This document shows positions 7,346 through 16,591 of a stretch of DNA of 64,000 nucleotides, piece by piece. How positions within the stretch are numbered: the first letter of the stretch is position 1; each line of letters starts with the position of its first letter. A program made the position numbers and the translations under genes. Below the pieces are notes generated by a model. That model worked only from the letters and a program-made list of their open reading frames with translations, was not told where the DNA came from and did not search any database. The stretch is from positions 124,001 through 188,000 of the forward strand of contig CAYYIV010000003.1 of NCBI GenBank assembly GCA_964472095.1. The letters are read 5' to 3'. The DNA comes from Pelagibius sp964472095 (GTDB lineage Bacteria > Pseudomonadota > Alphaproteobacteria > Kiloniellales > Kiloniellaceae).

Positions 7346-9523
7346 TTGCAGGGATTGACCATCGGGTATCTTAGCTACGGGGCGGCGGCGGTCGCTTTCG
7401 CGGCGCTGGCGGTGTTCTATCTATGGCGTGGTCGCTGGGGCAGCCACGGACCCTATTTCCTTGCGGCGGTTTGCCTGACAGTCATCTGGGCAGTGGTCGC
7501 ACTTTCCGGTCACGGCATCATCCCGCGGTTTGCCGGCTGGACATTGTTCCTGCAGCAGCTGTCGAAGCTCGCCTGGGTCTGGTTCCTCTGGCACATCATC
7601 GCTTCCCTAGGGCCTTACCGGACCAAGTTTCCCCGCAGGTTGCGGCTCGGCTGGGCTCTGGTCGTCGCCCTGACTGCCGTGACTCTGTTCGTCCAAGGTT
7701 GGCATCTCTCTGTCGGCCTGAGTTGGATCAACCTGGGATTGGTGGGGTTCAACGGGGCCTTGCTGCTGCTGGTTCTGGGGCTCGCCATCGCGCTGTTCGG
7801 GCTGTCTCTCACCGAGACGCTCTACCGTGGCTACCTCTCGGCGGAGCGCTGGGGCATCAAATTTCTCTGCCTCGCGACCGGCGGCATCTTCGCCTACGAC
7901 GTGTTTCTCTACGGTGAAGGTCTGCTGTTCCGCGTACTCGATCCTGTCTTCCTGGAAATGCGCGGCTTTGCCCTTGCCCTGGTCGCACCCTTCCTCTTCA
8001 TCAACATCCGCCGCAGCCAGGAGCGCCACTTTGCGCTCGGCCTTTCGCAGCGCCTGGTCTTTGGCTCCACCGTGGTGGTGGGCGCAGGCCTTTACCTCAT
8101 CGTCATGGCCGCTGCGGCCTTCTACGTGCGGATGATGGGGGAGTCCTGGGGGAGCGCGGTACAGACCGTCTTCCTCTTCGTCGCTCTGCTGCTTCTGATC
8201 ACGCTGTTGCTGTCGGGCTCCTTTCGCGCGCAGGTGCGCACCTTCCTTTCCCACCACGTCCTCAAGGACAAATACGACTACCGCGGCGAGTGGCTGCGCT
8301 TCAGCGGGCGTTTGGCATCCACCGAAAGCGACGAGAGCTTTGAGCGTCGCGTGATCCGGGCGCTGGCGGACATCGTCGACAGCCCGGCCGGCGCATTGTG
8401 GAGCGTTGGCGACAATTTCCTGCCGATCGCGGCTGCCTGGAACCTGTCCCCAGCCAGTCTCTCCGCGCTCGATACCACTGCGGCGGAGGCGTTCTTCAAG
8501 GAGCACAATCAGGCCTGGGATCTCTATGACGATCACGGTATGCCAGCTGGCGCCCCCGTCGCCTGTGAGCAGCTTCTGTCGGCTTTGCGGGCGATTCCGG
8601 AGGCCTGGGTCCTGGTACCGCTTCTCCATCAGGACCGCCTCATCGCCTTGCTCCTCCTCACGCAACCGCGCTCGCCCCGCGGCCTTGCGCCTGAGGACGG
8701 TGAACTGCTGGTCACCGCGGCTCGCCAGGCCGCCGGCTTGCTGGCCGAGCGGCGCCTCGCGCGCGACCTTGCCGAGGCCCGCCAGTTTGAGCGCTTCAAC
8801 CAACGCTACGCCTTTGTGGCCCACGACTTGAAGAACCTGGTCAGTCAGCTCTCCTTGATGGTGAAGAACAACGAACGCTTTGGCGACCGGCCGGAGTTTC
8901 GCGAAGATATGATGGAGACCATCCAGTCCGCCGTGGCCCGCATGGAAAGCGTCATGAGTCGGCTCGGCGACAGCGTCGGCGGTGCGACAGGGGATTGGCA
9001 GGGAATGTCGCAAGCGGATCCGGTGGATGGCGCCGATGTCGCGGATCCCAGCTTCGAGGTGGCCGCCCTCCTGCGCCAGCTTGTGGCCAAGCACGAAGGC
9101 AGCGTCGCAGAGTTGAACCTGACGATGACGCCTGATTCCGAGTCAACCTGCCTGCCGGCAACCGACCGCGCCCGCCTCGAAACCATGGTCCGCCATCTCC
9201 TGCAGAACGCCATCGAGGCAGCCGGTGTCGCGGGACGAGTCACGCTGACCTTGCGCGACCAGGGCAGCCAGATCGTCGTAGAGGTGCGCGACGACGGTTC
9301 CGGCATGGACGCGCGCTTCATCGAGGAAGAGCTTTTCAAACCGTTCAGCACGACAAAGAGTGGCGGCTTCGGCATCGGTGCCTATCAATGCCGCATGCTG
9401 GCGCGAGAGGTGGGTGGGGAACTGGAAGCCATCTCCGCCCCCGGAGCAGGCACCACCATGCGCCTGATCATGCCCCGGAGGGGTAGGCACGAAATTGTAC
9501 CGCAGGCCCGGCATCAAACCTGA
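7346..9523 (+). CDS. prsK: XrtA/PEP-CTERM system histidine kinase PrsK
   Basis: A 725-residue membrane sensor kinase. The first ~300 residues contain many hydrophobic helices (a multi-pass sensor), followed by a GAF-like region (about 320-460). The dimerisation box FVAHDLKNLVSQLSLM carries the phospho-accepting His near residue 490. The HATPase_c domain has the N box (HLLQNAIEAAG), G1 (DDGSGMD) and G2 (STTKSGGFGIGAYQ) motifs. The long membrane sensor and the HDLKN box are typical of PrsK. It uses a TTG start with a GGGAG ribosome site 11 bases upstream. prsR follows 43 bases later, so the two form an operon. It should phosphorylate PrsR to activate sigma-54 promoters of PEP-CTERM genes; the stimulus is unknown. 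Confidence 0.93.
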   Translation: MQGLTIGYLSYGAAAVAFAALAVFYLWRGRWGSHGPYFLAAVCLTVIWAVVALSGHGIIPRFAGWTLFLQQLSKLAWVWFLWHIIASLGPYRTKFPRRLRLGWALVVALTAVTLFVQGWHLSVGLSWINLGLVGFNGALLLLVLGLAIALFGLSLTETLYRGYLSAERWGIKFLCLATGGIFAYDVFLYGEGLLFRVLDPVFLEMRGFALALVAPFLFINIRRSQERHFALGLSQRLVFGSTVVVGAGLYLIVMAAAAFYVRMMGESWGSAVQTVFLFVALLLLITLLLSGSFRAQVRTFLSHHVLKDKYDYRGEWLRFSGRLASTESDESFERRVIRALADIVDSPAGALWSVGDNFLPIAAAWNLSPASLSALDTTAAEAFFKEHNQAWDLYDDHGMPAGAPVACEQLLSALRAIPEAWVLVPLLHQDRLIALLLLTQPRSPRGLAPEDGELLVTAARQAAGLLAERRLARDLAEARQFERFNQRYAFVAHDLKNLVSQLSLMVKNNERFGDRPEFREDMMETIQSAVARMESVMSRLGDSVGGATGDWQGMSQADPVDGADVADPSFEVAALLRQLVAKHEGSVAELNLTMTPDSESTCLPATDRARLETMVRHLLQNAIEAAGVAGRVTLTLRDQGSQIVVEVRDDGSGMDARFIEEELFKPFSTTKSGGFGIGAYQCRMLAREVGGELEAISAPGAGTTMRLIMPRRGRHEIVPQARHQT

Positions 9524-9566
9524 AGTAGGCGTAGACTCAAGGCAGTAACTTCCGTAGCGATAGGTC

Positions 9567-10961
<1,395 letters not shown>

Positions 10962-11036
10962 TGAAGCGTGTGATCCGCTGTGGTGTGCAGCCGTCGTTGC
11001 ATGCTTCAGAATAGGCGCTGACGATACCGAACAAAC

Positions 11037-12302
11037 GTGACGGAGCCTCATTCTCTGCCCATGCGAATTCTTTTTCTCTGCCACCGCTTTCCCTATCCGC
11101 CGAACTCGGGCGCGAACATACGCTCCTTCAACATGATCCGGCATCTGAGTCGCGATCACGCGGTCGTGGTTGCGTCGCTGACCCGCAACGAGACGGAGCG
11201 CCAGGCAATTCCGGATCTGGAGCGGCAATGCGCCGGCGTGGTGACTGCGCCGATAGGAAACGCAGGGGCCTGGGCGAAGGCACTGCTGGCGCTGCCCACG
11301 CCATCGCCCTCGTCGTTCGGCTACTTTTCCTCGCCGGCACTGATGCGCCGCCTGCGCAGGCTCCTGCGGGAGCAAAGCTTCGATCTGGTGATTGCCCACA
11401 GTTCCTCCGTCGGCCCCTACGCGGCAGCCGCGCAGGGAATCCCCAAGATCATCGACTTCTGCGACATGGACTCGCGCAAGTGGCTGACCTACCGGGAGCA
11501 GAAGCCCTTCCCGATCTCTCTTGGCTACGGGCTGGAAGGGATCAAGCTGACCCGGGTCGAGCGACGCCTTGCGACGGATTTCGACTGCGCGACCTGCGCC
11601 ACGCCGGCCGAACTGGAAAGCCTCAGAGAGATCGCTCCTGGTGCGACGGGTGACTGGTTTCCCAACGGGGTCGACCTGGAATTCTTCCAACCGGACGAAG
11701 GTGGCTACGATCCCGACCAGATCTGCTTCGTCGGCCGTATGGACTACTTCCCGAACGCTCAGGCGATGGCGGCCTTTGTGCGGGAAGTGATGCCGCTGAT
11801 TCGGGCCGAACGGCCGGGCAGCAAGCTTGTCATCGTCGGCGCCGCTCCATCGGCGGAGGTGCGTGCCCTGGCAGAGGCCGAGGGCGTGACCGTCACCGGA
11901 TCCGTGCCTGATGTCCGACCCTTCTTCGCAGCGTCGGCCTGTTCCGTTGCCCCGCTCATCGTTGCCCGCGGAACGCAGAACAAGATCCTCGAAAGCCTCG
12001 CCATGGGTGTGCCGGTGGTGGCGAGCGGGCTTGCCGCCCGCGGCCTCGACGCGGTGCCCGGCGAGCATCTGCTTGCGGCCGACGGGCCGGCGGCCACGGC
12101 GGCAGCGGTGTTGGGCCTGATGGCAGATCCCGGAGAGCGTCAGCGCCTTGCTCTGGCCGGACGTGCCCGTGTGGAAAGCCACCACAGCTGGGCCGGCGCC
12201 ATGGCCAAGCTGGACCGGATCATCGTCCAGACCATGAACGCGAGCGCGGCAAGGCGCGAAGTCAAGGCAACGCCCGGCCAGCTGGGGGCCGGGGCGGGCT
12301 GA
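11037..12302 (+). CDS. XrtA/PEP-CTERM system-associated glycosyltransferase (TIGR03087 type)
   Basis: A 421-residue GT-B glycosyltransferase of the PEP-CTERM/EpsH1-associated sugar transferase family. The start MRILFLCHRFPYPPNSGANIRSF is family-typical. Further hallmarks are IIDFCDMDSRKWLTYRE near 145, the ICFVGRMDYFPNAQA switch to the second Rossmann domain near 230, and QNKILESLAMGVPVVAS near 320. The frame can begin at GTG 11037, but ATG 11061 gives the family start and is equally likely. It follows prsR by 75 bases and may be co-transcribed. Substrates are unknown. Confidence 0.92.
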   Translation: MTEPHSLPMRILFLCHRFPYPPNSGANIRSFNMIRHLSRDHAVVVASLTRNETERQAIPDLERQCAGVVTAPIGNAGAWAKALLALPTPSPSSFGYFSSPALMRRLRRLLREQSFDLVIAHSSSVGPYAAAAQGIPKIIDFCDMDSRKWLTYREQKPFPISLGYGLEGIKLTRVERRLATDFDCATCATPAELESLREIAPGATGDWFPNGVDLEFFQPDEGGYDPDQICFVGRMDYFPNAQAMAAFVREVMPLIRAERPGSKLVIVGAAPSAEVRALAEAEGVTVTGSVPDVRPFFAASACSVAPLIVARGTQNKILESLAMGVPVVASGLAARGLDAVPGEHLLAADGPAATAAAVLGLMADPGERQRLALAGRARVESHHSWAGAMAKLDRIIVQTMNASAARREVKATPGQLGAGAG

Positions 12303-12347
12303 TGACATGCAGAACGGACCAGCGCCAGCGGCCGCCGGGCCCTCGGG

Positions 12348-13502
12348 CTACGCCCGCGGCCGGTTGAAGAAGCCGAGACTGAGGTTCCGATAGGCGCCTT
12401 CGCGATTGAACACTCTGACCCAGGGGGTGTCCAAGATGCCCTGGCGACGGGCGACCTGATGCAAACCCACATCGTAACGCCAGTTGCCCTCCACCAGCAT
12501 GGGGCCGGCGTCGGTCAGGCCGATGTCCCAGCCCAGGCTTTTTTGTATATCGAACTTTCGGGCAGCCGCAGAGGAAAGCGCCAGCACCTGCGGCCAGTCG
12601 GGCAGGAACATTCCGGTGATTCTGTGTCCAGTAAGCGGGTGTGCGTCGATGAACTGTGGCCGGCCATCCACTATCAGCGTTCCCTGTCCACACTGCCCGG
12701 TGGCCAGGTCGATCGGCACGGCAATGCCGCCGGCATGCATATTGTCCGCCGCCGCGTTGCCTCGGCCGACACGGAGGACAGCATCGACGATTGTGGGCTC
12801 CGGCTCCAGATAGGTAACGACGCGCACGGTATGAAGCACATTCGGCATCACGCGGGCGAGGTCGGGATGGGGCCGGAGACGGCGCTCGACGATCATTCCG
12901 CCGTGGCGTCGCTGGCGGGTGCAGTGTGCCCAAATGCCGGCAACATCGATGGTCTCACCACCGGGCAAAGACCTCCAGCAGTCTTGCCCGTCAATCCGCT
13001 CGCCCAAGCTGAGCACTCCCGTGCCCATCAATCCCTCGACAGGCTTCAGGAAGACGTCGGCGATTGCGTTCTCGGTCAGCCATGTGCCGAGTTCGGTCTC
13101 GGTGTTCAGATCTGGGACGCGAAGACCGCTGTCGCTCACTGAAACCGTCGCCAGCTTATCGGCAATCGGCAATCCCGCCTCGGCGGCGTAAGCGTGAAAC
13201 CGCAGCTTGTTGTCGGTCAGGTCGTGGAACTGCCGCGCGTTGACAGGAGCCAGAATCTTCCAAGGTTGGAATTCACCTACGTAGCTGCGCTTTGACGCAA
13301 GCGGCATAGACCGGTCGAAGAGGCCGAACTTGTAATAGTCCTTCGCGGTGATGCGGTTGCTCCAAAGCAATCGCAACTGCTCGGCAAAGCGGTGCAGTGC
13401 CGCGGTGGGAAGCCCCCGAACCAGCTTGTGAAAGCGATAGTCACTGATGATCTGAGGCACCAGGGAACGCCAATGCCAAACGACCTTCGCAATTTCCCGC
13501 AT
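12348..13502 (-). CDS. Sugar-transfer-associated ATP-grasp protein
   Basis: A 384-residue protein resembling the ATP-grasp family linked to sugar-transfer loci (PF14397-like). After an N-terminal helical region come DNKLRFHAYAAEAGLPIAD (about 115), DVFLKPVEGLMGTGVLSL (ATP-contacting Lys near 170), a central MIVERRLRPHPDLA, and MLVEGNWRYDVGLHQ near the end. The ATP-grasp fold activates carboxylates as acyl-phosphates for ligation to an amine or thiol. It is the last gene of an operon after hydrolases 1 and 2 and the ACP (12-base gap to hydrolase 1). It is a paralogue of the protein at 27120-28217, which lies beside the MurF-Pth genes. Substrate unknown. Confidence 0.8.
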   Translation of the reverse strand: MREIAKVVWHWRSLVPQIISDYRFHKLVRGLPTAALHRFAEQLRLLWSNRITAKDYYKFGLFDRSMPLASKRSYVGEFQPWKILAPVNARQFHDLTDNKLRFHAYAAEAGLPIADKLATVSVSDSGLRVPDLNTETELGTWLTENAIADVFLKPVEGLMGTGVLSLGERIDGQDCWRSLPGGETIDVAGIWAHCTRQRRHGGMIVERRLRPHPDLARVMPNVLHTVRVVTYLEPEPTIVDAVLRVGRGNAAADNMHAGGIAVPIDLATGQCGQGTLIVDGRPQFIDAHPLTGHRITGMFLPDWPQVLALSSAAARKFDIQKSLGWDIGLTDAGPMLVEGNWRYDVGLHQVARRQGILDTPWVRVFNREGAYRNLSLGFFNRPRA

Positions 13503-13514
13503 GCAATCTTGGCC

Positions 13515-14405
13515 TCATGGCTCGATGGTTTGCAACCACGACAGAGTCCGCCGAACGACCTCCTCCCGCCAGACGCGGCGCGAGAAAGTATGGTCGGCCG
13601 TCGGCAGACTATGACGCGAGACGCGCTGCTCCGCCAGCAGGCCGCGCCATGACGAATTCGCGGCGGCGTCCTCGAACTCGCGGGCCGTCAGGTCGCGGCC
13701 GGAAAGGATCAAGCCGATCGGCCCACGGAAGGCAGTAAAGCCCAGTGCCATGCGCGACGGCAGCGGCAGTGCGGCGGCCTGAGGCTGCTGGGCCCGCGCG
13801 GAGGCGGCGGAGCGCAGCCAGCGGGCTATACCGGAGCCGAGGCCACGCACCGCCTTGACCACTACGACCTCGCCAGAAAAAAGCTTTCGCCAGAAGACCG
13901 GGTCCAGGAGGCGTTGACCGTAGTAGTACTTGACGAGCGCACGGGCTTCCCCCTCCGCTTCGCGGACCCAGGGATTCACGAGCAGCAGTCCTGCAATCCG
14001 CGGATCGTGACCGGCATTGAGGAGAATCGCCGACGCGGCGTCGCAGATGCCCCAGAGCACGACCCGTTCTAGGCCCTTGGAGCGCTCCAGGAAGGTCGTA
14101 GCGGCCGCGGCGATGTCGTCTCCGATCCGCTCGAAGCCCAGAAAGGCGCCCTCGCTGTCACCCGTTCCCCGGTGATCGAAGCGGAATGTCGGAACGCCAG
14201 CTGCAGCAAAGCTGCGGGCGAGAAGCAGAAACTGCCGATGGCTGCCGATGCGGTACTGCGGCCCGCCGGTGACGATCAAGATGCCAACCTTCGAGGCGGC
14301 TTCGGCATGGTGCAGGATGCCCACAAGCCGCTGATCGGCGCAGGAGAAGACCACCGCTTCTTCGTTCAACGACGACAGATTGCTGCGGTCAGGTGAAGAC
14401 GGCAT
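13515..14405 (-). CDS. Exosortase A system-associated hydrolase 1 (alpha/beta fold)
   Basis: An alpha/beta hydrolase of about 296 residues from the ATG at 14405, which follows a short in-frame extension reaching 14486. Visible are an oxyanion region (IVTGGPQYRIGSHRQ), the FRFDHRGTGDSEG strand, and the nucleophile elbow WGICDAASAIL, with Cys in place of the usual Ser, as is normal for this family. The catalytic-His region is TADHTFSRR. The start overlaps the end of hydrolase 2 by 17 bases, so the genes are translationally coupled. Probably a thioesterase-, esterase- or transferase-like enzyme acting on carrier-bound acyl or aminoacyl groups. The biochemical role of the family has not been settled. 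Confidence 0.88.
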   Translation of the reverse strand: MPSSPDRSNLSSLNEEAVVFSCADQRLVGILHHAEAASKVGILIVTGGPQYRIGSHRQFLLLARSFAAAGVPTFRFDHRGTGDSEGAFLGFERIGDDIAAAATTFLERSKGLERVVLWGICDAASAILLNAGHDPRIAGLLLVNPWVREAEGEARALVKYYYGQRLLDPVFWRKLFSGEVVVVKAVRGLGSGIARWLRSAASARAQQPQAAALPLPSRMALGFTAFRGPIGLILSGRDLTAREFEDAAANSSWRGLLAEQRVSRHSLPTADHTFSRRVWREEVVRRTLSWLQTIEP

Positions 14406-15252
14406 CGGTGGTATCCAGCAGGTTGGGCGCGAGGGTGAACTCCTGGATGGTCCAGAAGGGCTCGCCCGAAACGGCCCGGCTTGCAAGCTGGTGGCCCCCC
14501 CTTGCGGTGCCTGCTGCTTCCAGCAGGCGACGGCTGGCCGGCGCCAGCGACGGCTCGCTCTCGGCAGAGGTCACTTCGAGCCAGTCGATCCTGCAGGCTT
14601 CGATGGACGCGAGCAGGGTTTCAAGACGCTGCTCTTCGATGGCCGCGACCAGCTCCGGCGCCAGCTCGTAGCCGGCGATCTCAAGGACCTCGCCCGCCGC
14701 CAGCTGCGCCCGCAGCACCTTGCCGTCTTCCTTCTCGCCGCTGGCCATGGCGGCGGCGATGCGCAGGCGCAGGAACTGCGTCACAAACTGGTCCCCACGC
14801 AGGACAGGCTGCCAGAACAGCAAGCGCCGAATGCGCCGCGGGTTTCGCGCTGCCACAGCGGCCGCCAGCAAAGCGCCGAGCCGCAGACCCCAGAGGGTCA
14901 CGGAGATGTCAGGCCAGCGAGCCGACAGCCAAGCCGCCGCCAGCTCGGCATCGGAGAGCCAGGCATCCCATCGGGCCTCATGGAACGACCCCGCGCTGTC
15001 GCCGGTTCCAAAGGGATCGAGCAACAAGGCTGCCCAGCCTCGGGCGGCCAGGCGGCGAGCCTGCGCGACAGCCATGCGACGCGAGCGATTTGCCTCTTCG
15101 GCGAAGGGGGGCAGGTAGAGCACAGCCCCACGCGGCACCGCATTGGCGGCCGGAGTCAGCAGCAGGCAGAACAGCGGCCCGGACCTGCCGGCGAGGAAGA
15201 AGGGCTGCGGCGGCGGATCCTGACGGTCGTTCTCGCGCAGGGGTGCCGTCAC
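14389..15252 (-). CDS. Exosortase A system-associated hydrolase 2 (alpha/beta fold)
   Basis: A 287-residue alpha/beta hydrolase. Family features are VLYLPPFAEEANRSRRM, LLLDPFGTGDSAGSF, and the nucleophile region VTLWGLRLGALLAA, which lacks a standard GxSxG Ser. The GTG start at 15252 overlaps the TGA of the ACP gene (GTGA), a classic coupling. It pairs with hydrolase 1, as in most XrtA loci. Because it is coupled to the ACP, an acyl-ACP or aminoacyl-ACP substrate is a fair guess, but it is not shown. Confidence 0.88.
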   Translation of the reverse strand: MTAPLRENDRQDPPPQPFFLAGRSGPLFCLLLTPAANAVPRGAVLYLPPFAEEANRSRRMAVAQARRLAARGWAALLLDPFGTGDSAGSFHEARWDAWLSDAELAAAWLSARWPDISVTLWGLRLGALLAAAVAARNPRRIRRLLFWQPVLRGDQFVTQFLRLRIAAAMASGEKEDGKVLRAQLAAGEVLEIAGYELAPELVAAIEEQRLETLLASIEACRIDWLEVTSAESEPSLAPASRRLLEAAGTARGGHQLASRAVSGEPFWTIQEFTLAPNLLDTTDAVFT

Positions 15253-15500
15253 GCTTTGAGCTTCTGGTCGACGAAGGCGGCGAGGCTGCCAACTGTGGCA
15301 AAGACTTCGGCCTCGATCTCGTCATCCTCGACGAAGATACCGAAGCGCTCCTCGAGCGCGGTCACCACCGTCACGACGGCCATGGAGTCGAACTCCGCGA
15401 TTGCGCCGAACAAGGGTGTCTCGGCCGTGAAGCCGTTCGCCCGATCACCCAGCTGGAGCGTTTCGCCGAGCACCTGCTTGACGTCATTGATGACCGTCAT
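15249..15500 (-). CDS. Acyl carrier protein of the XrtA locus
   Basis: An 83-residue phosphopantetheine-binding carrier protein. The attachment site is Ser39 in AEFDSMAVVTVVTAL; helix II and the acidic helix III region (FVEDDEIEAEVF) are intact. The start at 15500 is chosen because GAAGGA precedes it at good spacing; an upstream in-frame extension to 15566 lacks family content. It is the first gene of the operon ACP > hydrolase 2 > hydrolase 1 > ATP-grasp. The phosphopantetheinyl transferase that could activate it starts about 220 bases away on the other strand. The acyl ligase and decarboxylase usually found with this ACP are 45 kb away in this window. Confidence 0.93.
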   Translation of the reverse strand: MTVINDVKQVLGETLQLGDRANGFTAETPLFGAIAEFDSMAVVTVVTALEERFGIFVEDDEIEAEVFATVGSLAAFVDQKLKA

Positions 15501-15721
15501 AGAGGATCCTTCTTCATTTCGCGCAAACATCAGCATGAGTGAGTTTACCCTGTCGGGAGGCCGCACTAGACCTTTCCAGAGGGCGATTGCGCACTATTAT
15601 GCAGCCGGTCAGGAAGAACCTGCAAGTTGTTGATAAGTTGAAGGATCGGTGCCAGCCTCAGCGGAGGCCGAGGGGTCGGGGCCGTGGGGCCGCGGAGTCC
15701 AGGCATTGGCCCCTTCCTGCT

Positions 15722-16591
15722 ATGTGGAGCCGAGTAGTGGCCCTTCCGCAAGAACCCCGACCGGGCGCTGAAAAGGGCTCTCTAGTCTGGCATGACCTGG
15801 ACGACGTGGGGCGCGCGGCCGATCTCACGAAACTCGGCGAAGAGGTCCATCTCTGGTTGTTCGCCTTGACTGCCACCGATACCGGCGGCGGAAGCGACGC
15901 CGAGCTCCTGAGCAGCGACGAGGCTGCGCGCGCCGCGCGCTTCCGCAGAGATCGCGACCGGCAACGCTTCACCAAGGGGCGTGCCACCATGCGGCGCATC
16001 CTGGCAAGCTATCTGGGGGCGAATCCGGCTGCTCTGGGGTTTGCCTATGGCGCGGCCGGCAAGCCGGAACTTGACGGCTTGCAGGCGGACGGGGGACTCC
16101 GCTTCAACCTCTCCCACAGCGAGGACCTCGCGCTCCTTGCCGTGACGCGAGGGCGTCATCTCGGAGTCGACCTGGAGTGTATCCGTGCCGCGCGAGACCT
16201 ATCGGCGATTGCCCGGCGCTTCTTCGCGCCGGCCGAGGCCGCGGCTCTTGCCGGCTTTGCCCCACCTCTTTACGAACAGGCCTTCTTCGCCATTTGGGCC
16301 CGCAAGGAGGCACTGCTGAAAGCTTTCGGCGCGGGGCTCAGCCTGCCGCTGCACGGCTTCTGTGTCTCGGCCGACCCGCGGGAGCCGGCGCAGTTGGTAT
16401 CGACGGCATTCCGCCCGGCCGAAGCCCGGCGCTGGTCACTGATGGACGTTTCGCTCGAGCCGCCGATGCAGCGTTTCAGGGCGGCGCTGGCAATAGAGGG
16501 TCCGCTGCCGCAGTGCCGCTACTTCCGCCTCGGCATCGGGCCGGCGAGCGGATCGGTCAACCGTGCAAAGTCTTCTTCAGCAGATTGCTGA
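15722..16591 (+). CDS. 4'-phosphopantetheinyl transferase (Sfp/AcpT family)
   Basis: An Sfp-type enzyme that transfers phosphopantetheine from CoA to carrier-protein serines. Motifs visible are GKPELDG, LRFNLSHSEDLALLAV, HLGVDLECIRAARD (Mg-binding Asp and Glu) and FFAIWARKEALLKAFGAGLSLPL (WxxKEA motif). The frame is open from 15539, but the first ~60 residues are low-complexity and Arg/Pro-rich. ATG 15722 gives about 289 residues, the usual size. The 3' end overlaps the convergent NRPS by 35 bases. Likely partners are the ACP at 15249-15500 and the two T domains of the NRPS. Confidence 0.92.
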   Translation: MWSRVVALPQEPRPGAEKGSLVWHDLDDVGRAADLTKLGEEVHLWLFALTATDTGGGSDAELLSSDEAARAARFRRDRDRQRFTKGRATMRRILASYLGANPAALGFAYGAAGKPELDGLQADGGLRFNLSHSEDLALLAVTRGRHLGVDLECIRAARDLSAIARRFFAPAEAAALAGFAPPLYEQAFFAIWARKEALLKAFGAGLSLPLHGFCVSADPREPAQLVSTAFRPAEARRWSLMDVSLEPPMQRFRAALAIEGPLPQCRYFRLGIGPASGSVNRAKSSSADC